A stretch of 64,000 nt of DNA from Prorocentrum cordatum (GCA_963575745.1 CAUYUJ010018050.1:23501-87500); one strand, 5' to 3'; numbered from the stretch's first letter, positions 55,101 through 62,221 are shown. The notes: generated by a model not told the origin, from the letters alone. Numbers and translations: made by a program.

Positions 55101-57996
55101 AGGCCAAGAATGCAAGTGAAATAATTGGTTTTTCTCAGCCAGTTTTCTGGTGACCCACCCCTGCGTGGGTCACCTGTTGTGCGCGCGCCGTATGGGAAAC
55201 GTATTGAGTGGCAATGCGCTGCCTCATGTCGAGGCCGAAGTGAAATAATTTGTTTTTCTCAACCAGTTTTCTGGTGACCCACCCCTGCGTGGGTCACCGG
55301 TTGAACGCTCGCCGTATGGGAAACGTACTGAGTGGCAATGCATTGCCTCATGTTGAGGCCCACAATGCAAGTGAAACAATTGGTTTTTCTCAACCAGTTT
55401 TCTGGTGACCCACCCCTGCGTGGGTCACCTGTTGTGCGCGCGCCGTATGGGAAACGTACCGAGTGGCAATTGCACTGCCTCATGTTGAGGCCCAGAATGC
55501 AAGTGAAACAATGGGTTTTTCTCAACCAGTTTTCTGGTGACCCACCCCTGCGCGGGTTACCTGTTGTGCGCGCGCCGTGTGGGGAACGTATTGAGTGGCA
55601 ATGCACTGACTCATGTCGAGGCGCAGAATGCAAGTGAAACAGTTGGTTTTTCTCAGCCAGTTTTCTGGTGACCCACCCCTGCGTGGGTCACCTGTTGCGC
55701 GCGCGGCGTGTGGTAAACGCATTGAGGGACAATGCGCTGCCTCATGTTGAGGCCCACAATGCAAGTGCAACAGTTGGTTTTTCTCAACCAGTTTCCTGGT
55801 GACCCACCCCTGCGTGGGTCACCTGTTGTGCGCGCGCCGTGTGGGAAACGTATTGAGTGGCAATGCGCTGTCTCATGTTGAGGCCCAGAACCGAAGTGAA
55901 ACACTTGGTTTTTCTCAACCAGTTTTCTGGTGACCCACCCCTGCGTGGGTCACCATGGGTCACCTGTTGCGCCCCACCCCTGCGTGGGTCACCTGTTGTG
56001 CGCGCGGCGTGTGGGGAACGTATTGAGTGGCAATGCACTGACTCATGTCGAGGCGCAGAATGCAAGTGAAATAATTGGTTTTTCTCAACCAGTTTTCTGG
56101 TGACCCACCCTTGCGTGGGTCACCTGTTGTGCGCGCGCCGTGTGGGAAACGTATTGAGTGGCAATGCGCTGTCTCATGTTGGGGCCCAGAATGCAAGTGA
56201 AACAATTGGTTTTTCTCAACCAGTTGTCTGGTGACCCACCCCTGCGTGGGTCACAATGGGTCACCTGTTGCGCGCGCGCCGTATGGGAAAGGTACTGAGT
56301 GGCAATGCGCTGCCTCATGTCGAGGCGCAGAATGCAATTGAAACTGTGGCCCCCTTCGGGCGGGTCTTCGAAACCGAGGTCGCACGCGCGCGGGGGCGCG
56401 CGCGCCCGCGGTCGGCCGGTCAGAGGCGGTGCTCTCAACGGCGTGCGTTGGACCGACGGGTACGAGGACGGCCCATCGCATCTCCTGGATCATTTCAGCC
56501 AGACCCTCGACAAGTTCGACAAGGACACGATCATCAACGCGGCGTCCAAGGTGGACGCGATCCAGGGGGATATTCAGGTTTTGACGACGGCGTACCTGGA
56601 GCTTGTTGTCGACGTGGACGCGATCAAGCCAGCCGGCCTCCAGACCGTGGTGGAGAGGGCAACGGCCGCACAGCAGGTTGCCATGGCAATGTCAAATAAC
56701 TCGGCGCGGTGGGGGGGCAGGGTGTTACTTGCCAATGCGTTGTCCCTCCTCTTTTTCCCCCTGCCCCCGCCCCCGTCACGGGTTTGCGTTGTGCGGGTGA
56801 GGCGAGCTACGCTTATGTAAGAGCCTGTGTGCGTGTGCGTGTGTGTTTTGTGTGTGTGTGTGTTGTGTGTTGTGTTGTGTTGTGTTGTGCTGTGCTGTGC
56901 TGTGCTGTGCTGTGCTGTGCTGTGCTGTGTTGTGTGTGTGTGTGTGCGCGTCAATTTGTGTGCGTGTGCGTGTGTCTGTGCGTGTGCGCGCGTCAAAAAA
57001 GCGGCCTTGGGCCTTCGTCTATAAAAGAGCCCCCGTTCGAATGGATTATCCTTCCCGGGTTCCGTTTAGAACGTCGTGCCCGGGAGCTTCGTTCGGCCGC
57101 GGGGAACAGGAGACATTCGACTCCGCCGGAGGATCTCACCCACTGTCCGCGTCTCCCGCCCCGCCCCGCCCATGACAAAGACCGCGCTTGCGCTCGCGGG
57201 CTCCCCCACGGGGCCCCGCCCACCCGACCCGCCAGCCTCGGCCAGGCGGCCAGGCCCCGCCCGAATCGCCTGGCCACGAGAGGGGGTCGGCCACGAGGCC
57301 CCGCCTCGCGGAACTTTCGAAGGCTGCGGCGCGCGAGGGCCAGTAGCAGGTGGATAGTGGCAGGCCCCCCTGGGGCTAGGTGCGTTGCCTCCGCCTCCAG
57401 CAAGTAAGGTTGCCGCGTTGACGCGCCACGAGCACATCATGTGCGCGGTGTTACAGAAGAAGAAGGGCCAGAGCAAGCACGACCGCCTCCTGGCCCAGAC
57501 GGCCAAGGCGTCGTCCGAGCTCAGGCCCCAGCGCTGTAGTAACGTCACAACCACTCCTCTGTTATTCTGCACAGTTGCTTGTTATCCTCGCCTCTTCGCC
57601 TGCTTCGGAAAACTCCTGGAACTGGCTGGGTGGCTGGGGTGGCCCACCACTGGAAGGATTCGTTTCTTCGCCGTTTTCGGTCCCTGGGGGCCGTTTTCGG
57701 CCCCTTGGGTTTCGAAAAACCGACCCTGGGTGAAAACCTGCGTCGTCGGATGGACCCGGGGAAGGGCCCCCAGACCGATCTTGAGAGGATGTGGTTCCGC
57801 CCCAGTCTCTTGACCGATTTTCTGGGGGCCCATCCAAGGCAGACCCCCCGGCCGCCCCCAAGACAAGGCGTTTTTCGTCGGATGTGTGGCAATTCCATGT
57901 GTTTCGTGCGCCACGAGGGCCGACTGGAAGCTCAAAGTCCACGGCGACTTGGCGGAGCTCGTGAGCGCGGTGCTCGCCGAGAAGCCCGCGGCATAG
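34772..57996 (+). CDS. Proposed large split gene, about 14 exons, unrecognised protein
   Basis: Plus-strand exons can be chained in compatible phase: 34772-35133, 36105-36504, 40118-about 40200, 42610-42816, 44046-44268, 44440-44595, 44649-about 44720 or 44825, 46524-47288, 47745-48034, 48398-48511, 52176-52794, 56426-56708, 57405-57509 and 57918-57996. The product would be about 1,150 residues: a signal-peptide-like start, a CxxC-(about 30)-CxxC pair, coiled coil near exon 5, and long helical segments with no family I recognise. Several introns fit GC-AG ends in CAG|GC context. Weak points are the TAA at 34889-34891 inside the first exon, the unclear ends of the third and seventh exons, and the unusual exon-9/10 junction (GT..AA or TG..AG by shift). 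It could also be two or more genes. Introns are packed with satellites. Confidence 0.4.
35134..36104 (+). repeat. Intron with three tandem copies of a 239-bp repeat
   Basis: Copies start near 35340, 35582 and 35820 with GCGCCCTAGCA-type sequence. Each contains CACTTTGAGGG, TGTCTGATTCAGAACCAGCG, GGGTACCGGCCCTTCGGGGC and CACCGTCGGTC. The third is cut off near 36030. Intron ends are GT and AG, and CAGG occurs at both junctions. Confidence 0.75.
36105..36504 (+). CDS. Exon 2: second CxxC and a folded domain
   Basis: After CCCCATCAG the frame reads MVAAPIGNLCNICGIALEGW, then MGTGQGRAELILRYERSPGF, KLEVDRARGIVKNAKLRMYK and so on to LRLVDIPAALPHYE. Phase 2 at its start matches exon 1, which places CAIC and CNIC about 30 residues apart, as in a zinc-binding fold. 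It probably ends at GAG before GTGGAG (36505), although the frame runs on into GAC repeats. Confidence 0.7.
36523..36602. repeat. GAC trinucleotide tract
   Basis: Mostly ACG/GAC units directly after exon 2. Read as protein it would be a Thr run, which I take as intron. Confidence 0.75.
36603..37325. other. Intron-like stretch, no exon supported
   Basis: It contains a CCT-rich block between two related segments TTTGGTTGGGATTTCGTTTT (36653) and TTGGTTGGGGTCTCGTTTGG (36828), each followed by AATAGAG. There is a G-rich run near 37194-37230. Confidence 0.4.
37330..38060. repeat. 90-bp satellite, locus 1 (about 8 copies)
   Basis: Each unit carries CGGCACACCCCTCACACGTT TCGTGGCCCCAT AGGGAGCTCCACCGAAGGCC CCAGTGGCGCCGCCCGCATG CGTC (consensus given in pieces), 89-91 bases apart. 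The frame is interrupted by stops, so it is not a protein repeat. Confidence 0.9.
38061..38650. other. No gene seen
   Basis: Mixed sequence with a 9-base inverted repeat CAAACTGTTGCCAACAGTTTG at 38121-38141. Confidence 0.4.
38655..39070. repeat. CTC tract, then a GCGCGCCAG minisatellite
   Basis: 38655-38930 is mostly CTC with short interruptions. 38985-39060 repeats a 9-base (G/A)(G/T)GCGCCAG-type unit about eight times. Confidence 0.8.
39222..39500. repeat. Tandem palindromic segments (ATATACAGATT...AATCTGTATAT)
   Basis: ATATACAGATT..CCAA(C/T)(T/C)AATCTG(T/C)ATAT occurs around 39313-39341 and 39399-39433, with a related segment at 39358-39387. They are preceded by a direct repeat ATTCTGTGTTTCGTGGTGGC (39229 and 39279). 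Each can form a hairpin with 10-12-bp arms. Confidence 0.75.
39560..39945. repeat. Polypurine (G/A) tract of about 390 bp
   Basis: Almost exclusively GGGAGG/GGGGGA with rare pyrimidines. Such tracts can form triplex DNA and are a common place for assembly errors. Confidence 0.85.
40118..40258 (+). CDS. Exon 3 (candidate), short
   Basis: After a T-rich tract ending TTTGCGCGCAG the frame reads CTTDVAELRRASAARDNAQQ and continues LWSPMAGLQTATM. It stops at 40256-40258, so the exon should end earlier (possibly before GTGCGCATG near 40213). Phase 0 matches exon 2. Short length makes this uncertain. Confidence 0.4.
   Translation, partial: CTTDVAELRRASAARDNAQQLWSPMAGLQTATMRVRMPTWRGLPSR
40570..41780. 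repeat. 90-bp satellite, locus 2 (about 14 copies)
   Basis: Same family and orientation as 37330-38060. Copies toward the right end (41400-41780) are more diverged, and the last is truncated. Confidence 0.9.
42250..42510. repeat. GTGGGTCGCGG minisatellite, forward copy of an inverted pair
   Basis: About 16 units of (G)GTGGGTCGCGGGCGG type are followed by CGACGACAACAACAAGCAAC and GCGGAATTCC. The same arrangement occurs reversed at 48150-48350. Confidence 0.8.
42610..42816 (+). CDS. Exon 4: DFHFFNLVARSTRALDTTLP segment
   Basis: After TTGGTCGCACAG the frame reads DFHFFNLVARSTRALDTTLP, then RRGQARERHDSSLMQFETAC and AEKKFFTLREPPPAHPKSRN. The exon would end at CGCCAG before GCGAGT, a GC donor, phase 0, compatible with the next exon. 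Composition is that of a normal soluble protein. Function unknown. Confidence 0.65.
42830..42944. repeat. Two perfect hairpins, each followed by the same 21-base spacer
   Basis: Hairpin 1 (42830-42868): arms ATGAAGGACGTGCAGC and its complement around GTACTAT. Spacer GAGTGCACCACATCC... (42869-42889). Hairpin 2 (42890-42923): arms CTGAACTGCACTA and its complement around TGTTGAGA. The identical spacer follows at 42924-42944. The stems have different sequences. Confidence 0.85.
43004..43165. repeat. G run, GGA tract and GAC tract
   Basis: 14 G residues, about 80 bases of GGA-type repeat and about 60 bases of GAC repeat in succession. Confidence 0.8.
43200..43905. repeat. 15-bp minisatellite of CTCTTGGGGCCCT type
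   Basis: About 40 degenerate units, period 15 in the first half, more irregular (CCATCTTGG) after 43750. It is multiple-of-three, so it stays open as Gly/Ala/Leu repeats in one frame and Pro/Gln/Arg in the other. I take it as non-coding. Confidence 0.75.
44046..44268 (+). CDS. Exon 5: coiled-coil segment
   Basis: The frame reads GLRPAGAEEIVKQVAALKVQ, then RELEEARKKAQEAAAGSGSM and SSRLQDEDEPAAKPKVGSKR. The helical first half is a likely coiled coil. An in-frame stop at 44025 limits it to the left. It probably ends at CCTAG before GCATCGG, another GC donor, phase 1. Confidence 0.65.
44440..44595 (+). CDS. Exon 6: GGGPGKTARTSGAG segment
   Basis: After CCCCCCACAG the frame reads GGPGKTARTSGAGQVVDMDQ, then NAKARSAAVFILNTDRAKLL and WEAKWKP. 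The GPGKT looks like a phosphate-binding loop but lacks the upstream context of a P-loop, so I do not call an ATPase. It ends at GCCAG before GCCTTCC, phase 1. The following intron would be only about 53 bases, pyrimidine-rich. Confidence 0.6.
44649..44820 (+). CDS. Exon 7 (candidate): basic disordered segment
   Basis: After TGCGTGCCAAG the frame reads DFASGALRPRRKAGGRTVET, then RRSKTAAALPAGASGRPVEN and GGKQKGDANMFGF. The right end is unclear: a donor GTAAAACG at about 44721 or one near 44825 would both keep phase 1 with the next exon. Confidence 0.45.
44880..45715 (+). other. Strongly G/T-skewed intron stretch
   Basis: The plus strand is almost devoid of runs of C or A: GGTTTGGGGG-type sequence for about 830 bases. 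Frames of 100-150 codons are open on both strands only because of composition. Confidence 0.7.
45830..46470. repeat. Degenerate repeats of about 100 bp
   Basis: GGTCCAGCGNAGCGCGGTGC- and CCACGCGNNCCCAAATTCGA-like segments recur near 45930, 46120, 46225, 46345 and 46430 with heavy divergence. Confidence 0.4.
46524..47288 (+). CDS. Exon 8: largest folded segment of the proposed split gene
   Basis: After CTCGCTCGCCAG the frame reads RECAALRKKVEDGDFDGDEL, then VCSLPWQTVVDNFNLVGVAG, AYLSAIDGSVQSWCLELTSF, DRWLQAVFGSGWLFRFNAAE, PHMDVALKVSRAFLAVLLPE and onward to GPEVRPQ. It ends at CAGC before GTGGGTGG, phase 1. About 255 codons of well-mixed, Trp- and Cys-containing sequence make this a confident exon. 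No known domain recognised. Confidence 0.8.
47289..47744 (+). repeat. Intron with GGA and AGT trinucleotide tracts
   Basis: GTGGGTGG start, GGA-type repeats (47310-47460), AGT repeats (47460-47595), then a segment ending GTCGCGCACGCAG. Standard GT-AG ends. Confidence 0.75.
47745..48034 (+). CDS. Exon 9: helical segment
   Basis: The frame reads VVIAGRLTRKTPDGEVWRQR, then FKDYQASAGPDNELGPQLQR, IILGQGSTEALNEKIDDFSA, CMMHLKTWQDSLRPGATNAL and ERLGIYK. Exon 8 plus this exon restore an Arg codon at the junction (phase 1). The right junction is odd: AAG occurs at 48032-48034 and again at 48395-48397, and the intron between can be read as GT..AA or TG..AG. Confidence 0.75.
48150..48350. repeat. CCGCGACCCAC minisatellite, reverse copy of the 42.25-42.51 kb repeat
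   Basis: TTCCGCGTTGCGGATTCTTG, then TTGTTGTTG and TTGTTGTTGTCGTCACCC, then about 12 units of CGCGACCCGCC: the mirror image of 42250-42510. Lies in the intron between exons 9 and 10. Confidence 0.75.
48398..48511 (+). CDS. Exon 10, ending in a GC donor
   Basis: After CCCTTTGCAAAG the frame reads DNLCRVVSRDMQNLKGGADA, then AQQSTDPTAESDLAGMAQ. It can end at GCGCAG before GCGTGC in phase 0. Reading on, the frame meets a TGA at 48539-48541, so an alternative is that this is a last exon. The 13 bases GGCGCAGGCGTGC lie across this junction and again across the start of exon 11. Confidence 0.65.
48555..49110. repeat. Three tandem copies of a 150-220-bp repeat
   Basis: AGCTCCCATGGTGGGCGTGG recurs at about 48619, 48798 and 49029 (the last with GTT for GTG). 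Each is preceded by GACGACGACGAAA-type and followed by CACGGCAGGCTAA(G/A)GCAACT-type sequence. The spacer between copies 2 and 3 has an expanded GGA tract. Confidence 0.8.
49330..50240. repeat. Degenerate GAGGAATCC / CCTGAGG repeats with a poly-G run
   Basis: About 50 degenerate units of 12-17 bases (CCTGAGGAATCC, CTTGAGGA). An uninterrupted G run of about 30 (49469-49498) lies inside. Confidence 0.75.
50500..50645. repeat. CAT/CGT trinucleotide tract
   Basis: ATC/GTC repeats with interruptions; the resulting Ile/Val-rich frame (50487-50690) is a composition artefact. Confidence 0.7.
50650..51875. repeat. 90-bp satellite, locus 3 (about 14 diverged copies)
   Basis: CACGTTTCGTGGCCCCA-type segments recur every 80-100 bases in the same orientation as loci 1 and 2, with greater divergence. 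Confidence 0.8.
52176..52794 (+). CDS. Exon 11: long helical segment
   Basis: After TTGGGCGCAG the frame reads ACMDMQNIIKLCQPEKSRDI, then LQELCAAHSKVTSMWRSKVF, ADSIVEQDNMDPSMHGKLQE, AFIEWLSENVDKDRPFAQVA, SLSLVQAAIAADSTGRVALK and FVVMAKAVMDAFVVDFKGAL. Joins exon 10 in phase 0. It probably ends at GGAGG before GCCGTTGC (GC donor), though the frame stays open to 52874. About 206 codons with a mostly helical pattern. No domain recognised. Confidence 0.8.
52877..53632. repeat. Inverted-repeat-bounded block in an intron
   Basis: About 75 bases at 52881-52955 are, allowing about a third mismatches, the reverse complement of 53553-53632 (shared CTCGCCAG.GCT, AGCTCCT.CT.GAG and GGGAA.GCCAG). The interior is G/T-skewed and has no coding sequence. 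It could be an old foldback element. Confidence 0.45.
53633..54830. other. Intron-like stretch with CTTGGG repeats and CCT tract
   Basis: 53800-54010 resembles the CTTGGGG repeat of 43.2-43.9 kb. GGGGATGCCAGCCCATCCCC recurs at about 54396 and 54478, with a related copy near 53619. 54610-54820 is CCT-rich. No exon recognised. Confidence 0.45.
54832..56340. repeat. About 12 tandem copies of a 131-bp satellite with internal hairpin
   Basis: The unit includes GGGAAACGTATTGAGTGGCA, ATGCGCTGCCTCATGTCGAG, AAGTGAAACAATTGGTTTTT, CTCAACCAGTTTTCTG and GTGACCCACCCCTGCGTGGG plus TCAC. The last part forms a hairpin with 9-base arms. The first copy (54832-54920) lacks the hairpin, and one copy (55930-56000) has an extra partial unit. 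It fills the intron before exon 12; the last partial copy ends about 85 bases before that exon. Confidence 0.9.
56426..56708 (+). CDS. Exon 12
   Basis: The frame reads GGALNGVRWTDGYEDGPSHL, then LDHFSQTLDKFDKDTIINAA, SKVDAIQGDIQVLTTAYLEL, VVDVDAIKPAGLQTVVERAT and AAQQVAMAMSNNSA. It ends at GGCGCG before GTGGGGG, phase 2. The left end is at an AG near 56425 and is less certain. Strongly helical, like exon 11. Confidence 0.7.
56825..56990. repeat. TG-rich microsatellite with a TGTGC pentanucleotide core
   Basis: GTGTGT runs surround about nine TGTGC units (56886-56930). Confidence 0.85.
57405..57509 (+). CDS. Exon 13
   Basis: After GCCTCCAGCAAG the frame reads KVAALTRHEHIMCAVLQKKK, then GQSKHDRLLAQTAK. 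Phase 2 matches exon 12, giving SAR-KVAALT across the junction. It probably ends at AAGGC before GTCGTCC, but the frame continues open for a further 100 codons of less protein-like sequence. Confidence 0.6.
57918..57996 (+). CDS. Exon 14, last exon of the proposed gene
   Basis: After GCGCCACGAG the frame reads ADWKLKVHGDLAELVSAVLA, then EKPAA and TAG (57994-57996). It is short, but amphipathic, starts after an AG and can join exon 13 in phase 2. It is overlapped by longer open frames on both strands. Confidence 0.5.
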
Positions 57997-59020
57997 CTCA
58001 TCGTGTGAGCCGCCGTCGCCGCCCCCCCCCCCCCCCGCTAAATGTTTGCCCGGGCGGCGGGGCGCGGCCGCCAGCTGCAGCTCGCGCCGGCCCAGCCTCT
58101 CCCCCCCCCCCTTCAACTTTTTCCCCTCGCCGCGGGCGGCGCGCCGCGGTGTCGAGGCGGGGCCCAGTGGCGCGCGTTTGCCCGCAGTGGCGCAGCGCGG
58201 CCCCCTATGGGAGATTCGAGAGAAGGCGGCGAGGAAGTGCCGAGGATGAGTCTGTGGACGCTCTCTCTTCTTTCCGCCCTCTCTCGATCTCTCTGCCCTC
58301 TTGCGCTAACCCCGCGGTCAGAGCGCGGGTCACCAGGTCGCGATTCCCTTTGTGGGCTGGACCGCGGGAGCAGCGGAGCAGCCCTGGCCCCGCGCGCGCA
58401 CCCTGGCGGGGCCAGGGGAAGCGATGCGCAAGGCTCCAAAATGAGGGCGCCAGGAGGGCGCGAAGGCAGGCGGGAGGCGGGAGGAACGAGGGGGGAGGAC
58501 GGAGGCGGCGATGGAGAAGGGGAACGGGAGGACCAAGGGTCATGGGGCCGCTCGCCGCATCTCAAAATCGAGTCTCCGCTTCGGTTTCGCCAGCTGGCTC
58601 TCGAATGGGCTTGGAGTTCTCTCGAGGACCTTCGCGGTGGCGAAGGATCTTCCGTGCGGGGTGCAGCTTCCGCCGTGCCCGCTCGTTCCGTGAGGAGGGC
58701 CGTCTGAGACACCAACAGTTGGCTTTCGGGAAGGCCTCGTCGCCACGGCTGGACTCAGCAAGGCAAATTTGTGCGTTTGGATCCTGGAGGGGCCCTGGAC
58801 CCTGGAACCGATTTTGAGCTCCTTGTGTCTCAAACCGCCTTGCTCCCAGTCGCTGGGGCCGCTCGGGGCCCGTGCCACCAGAGGCCAGAGGCCGTGCGCG
58901 CGCATGCCGCTCCAGTTGCCCGCGGAGCCCCAGAAATGGCGTGAATCATCCTTCCTTCATGGCCCCTCCAAGCCGCGGATTTCTCATCGCCAGTCTCTTG
59001 CTGTTGCTCCAGCTGCTGCT
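57997..59020. other. No gene supported
   Basis: GC-rich mixed sequence. Long frames on both strands (up to 400 codons) are Arg/Ala/Pro-rich and lack a consistent protein-like character. I see no RNA gene. Confidence 0.4.
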
Positions 59021-59029
59021 ACTCAGCTA

Positions 59030-59293
59030 CTCCTCCTCCTCCTCCTCCTCCTCCTCCTCCTCTTCTCCGTCCTCTTCCTCCTCTCCGTCCTGCTCTTTCT
59101 CTTTTTCCTTCTCCTCGTCCTCTTCTCCCCTCCTCTGTCTCGCTCTGCACTTTCGTCGTCGACGACGTCGTCGCCGCCGCGGCGCTGCGGGCCCCGCAAG
59201 AGACGCGTCGACGTTGCCGCCGCCGCTACCGTCGTCGTTCGTCGTCGTCGTCGTCGTCGTTTTCGTCGTCGTCGTCGTGGTCGGCGTCGTCGT

Positions 59294-59346
<53 letters not shown>

Positions 59347-59355
59347 TGCCGCCGC

Positions 59356-59391
<36 letters not shown>

Positions 59392-59660
59392 CGCGGTGGT
59401 CGTTGGTTCGGCCAGCCCGCGCGCCAGCTCGGGCACTGTTGGGCTCGGCTCGGCTGACCCGATTAGGAGGGGGGGCCAGAGAGGGGCCCGGCGTGCAGGA
59501 CGAGTTGGGGCAGGATGTGCAGGACAACGACGATGACGACGGCGGCGGCGGCGACGGCGGTGACGGCGGCGCCGAAGTCGCGATGGTGGCGGTCGCGGTC
59601 GTGGTCGTCGTCGTCGTTGCCGCCGCCGCCGCCGTCGTCGTCGTCATCGTCGTCGTCTGC

Positions 59661-59692
<32 letters not shown>

Positions 59693-60385
59693 CGGTCGTC
59701 GGCTCGGCCGGCACGCGCGCCCGCTCGGCGCTGCTCTGCCCGGCTCGGCCGGACGAGGAGGAGGAGGAGGAGGAGGAGGGGGATGAGGAGTGGGAGGGAG
59801 GGAGGGAGGAGGAAATGAGTGCCACGACGACGAAGAGGGGCCAGACGTGCAGGACGAGGAGGGTCAGGACGTGCAGGACAGGACGACGACGACGGCGACG
59901 GCGGTGGCGGCGTCGCCGTCGCCATCGAAACTGTGTTGGTGGCGGTGGCCGCGGTCGTGGTCGTGGTCGGGCTCGTCGTCGTGTTCTTCGTCGTCTGTCG
60001 CCGCCGCCGCCGCCGTCGTCGTCGTCGTCTTCGTCGTCGTCGTCGCGGTCGTCATCGGATCGGCCAGCCCGCGCGCCCGCTCGCCGCTTTTGTCGTTGGC
60101 GTCGTCGTCGTCGTCGTCGCGGCCGTCGTCCTCTCGCCCAGCCCGCGCGCCCGCTGGGCCCGGCCAGAGAGGAGGAAGAGGAGGAGGAGGAGGAGGAGGA
60201 GGAGGAGGAGGAGGAGGAGGAGAAGCAGCAGGAGGAGGAGGGGGGAGGAGCAGTTGGAGGGGGAGAGGCAAATGGCCGAGGAAGAGGAGGAGGGGGGGCA
60301 GGACGTGCAGGACGAGGAGGAGCAGGAGCAGGAGCAGGAGCAGCCCGGACGAGGTGAGGCACGTGCAGGACGAGCAGGAGCAGCC
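59030..60385. repeat. Large trinucleotide-based tandem array (CTC, then GTC units of about 350 bp)
   Basis: CTC tract (59030-59060). Then about three and a half copies of a 300-400-bp unit composed of a GTC/GCC tract, a GGTCGT-GGCTCGGCC-GCGCGCCCGC segment and a GTGCAGGACGAG segment (copies near 59160-59500, 59590-59880, 59980-60170). A GGA tract (60170-60250) lies before the last GTGCAGGACGAG copies. It is open on both strands by composition. Confidence 0.75.
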
Positions 60386-60429
60386 GGGACGAGGGGGGGC
60401 AGGACGTCCCTCAGCGTGGGTAGCATTCT

Positions 60430-60900
60430 CGCCTGCGCCTCGGCCACAGCCCTGATTGTGAATGGCGCGGCCGCCTGAGCGAGAGCCGCGTCCTTCATTG
60501 GGAATGGCGCTCTCGCCATGGCGCCCGCCGCATCCATGATTGGGAATGGTGCTGCCGCTCCGCTCGCGCGGTTTCCAATGGTTTCCACGGCATGCTGCCG
60601 CCGGTCGAGCGCCCGCCACGTCCCTGTTTGGGATTTGTGCTCTCGCCCGAGCGCCCGCCACATCCCTATCTGGGAGTGGCGTTGCCGCCCGCGCGCTGGC
60701 CACATCCTTCATTGGGAAGTTGACTCTCGCCGCAGCGCCGGCCACGTCCCTGATTAGTATAGCGTCGCCGCTCCCTTCGCGCGGTTCCAACAGCCCTGAT
60801 TGAAGAATGGGGCTCTCGCCCGAGCGCATGCCGCATCCCTGTCCAGGGTTGGCACATCCAGGAGTGGAACTCTTGCCCCGCGCTAGCCGCATCCGCCTTC
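60430..60900. repeat. 42-bp minisatellite, about 10 copies
   Basis: CACATCCCTGATTGGGAATG plus GCGCTCTCGCC.GAGCGCCCGC-type unit. The 42-base copies at 60615-60745 are the most regular. On the minus strand it reads as a 14-residue repeat around IPNRDVAGARAR, but there is no supporting gene structure. Confidence 0.8.
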
Positions 60901-61640
60901 CGCGCGCGCCGTCTTCGAGCGACGCGGTTGACGCCCGCGACCGCTTTCCGCACGTGCCCCGCGAGTTCCCGCGGGGTCGGCGCCAGGTTGAGAACCTCGC
61001 GCAAAGTTAGCCCCAAACGTGCCGGGTCCGTTGCTGGTGGGGGCGGCGTCAGGTTGGATTGCCAGGCGTCGGGTTAGGGGGGGGCGAACAAGCTCGCGCG
61101 CTCGAGTGCCCCCGCCCCTTCATGTCCCCTGCCAGCCGCGGCCTTTCTGTTTCCCTGGCTGGCGCTGCTCCCGCATTAGCGCGTTCGTTGCGCGTTCGCG
61201 CGCAACTCACGCTCGCGGGGGGCGGCTGCTGCGCGGAGCGAGGCCTATGCGATGTTTCAAAGTGCGGACGGGGCTCCGCGGAGGCGAGCGGCGGGGGCGC
61301 CGCCGTTTCTTCTGCGCTGGCGTGCTTTGCCCCACGCGGCGCGCGTTGGCCATTGCCGGCGCCCGCCCGTGCTGCGAGCCCGCGGGCTGCGCCCGCCCCA
61401 GGGCGCCAGCGCAATCGCGCCGACGGCGGGGCTTGGGGCGGCGGCGGGCAGGATGCCCGAGGGGTGGTCGGCTGGGCGCCCTATGGGGGGGGGCACGTTC
61501 GCGTTTTTTTTTAGTTTTGGAAAATGTTTGTGGGTTCATGTGTTGAGCCATCCTATGTTGGGTCGCCCGCGTTTCATTCCTCCTCATCCTCCTCCTCTCT
61601 TCTCTTTCTCGCTCCCCCATGTCTGCCTCTGCTCTCCGCG
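60901..61640. other. No gene seen
   Basis: GC-rich sequence; frames on both strands are Arg/Ala/Gly-rich. No supported exon. Confidence 0.4.
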
Positions 61641-61642
61641 TC

Positions 61643-62150
61643 TCGATTCCAGCACGCCCCTCGCGCGCTTTTTGACCCCGCAGGGAGTTCCGAAGGCCCC
61701 AGTGGCGACGTTCGCATGTGGTTCGCAGACAACTTCGGCACATCCCTCATACGTTTCGCCGCCCCATAAGAAGTTCCACCGAAGACCCCAGTGGCGACGT
61801 TCGCATGCCGTTCCTTGCCCTTTTCGGCACACTCCCCACACGCTTCGTGGCCCCAGCGGGAGCTCCACCTAAAACCCCAGTCGCGACGTTCGCTTGCGGT
61901 TCCCCGCCCATTTCGGCACACCCTCATGCTTTGCGCGGCGTCTTGGGGAGCCTAGCCCAAGGCCCCAGCGGCGACGCTCGCGCGGCGAATCCCGCCCATT
62001 TCGGCTCACCTCTCACATGTTTCGTGCCCCCAAAAAGAGCTCCAGCTAAAGCCCCAATGGCGACATTTGCATGCCTTCCCCCCCCCCATTCGTCACACCC
62101 TTCACGCTTGTCGCGTCGTGGCGTCAGATGAAGTTCCGCCGAAAGCCCAA
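61643..62150. repeat. 90-bp satellite, locus 4 (about 6 copies)
   Basis: Same orientation as loci 1-3: CGGCACAC.CC.CACACG.TTCGTGGCCCCA-type segments at about 61650, 61738, 61828, 61914, 62003 and 62090. Confidence 0.85.
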
Positions 62151-62221
62151 GCGGCGACGCTCGCAGGGGGACCCCCGTAAAAGCGCGCGCGCGCCCTATA
62201 GGGCCGTTCCCGTTCCCATGC

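Noticed and set aside
57015-57025. TATA box from TATAAAAG
   Set aside because: A lone match inside a proposed intron with no gene start downstream. Dinoflagellate promoters are not known to rely on a canonical TATA box.
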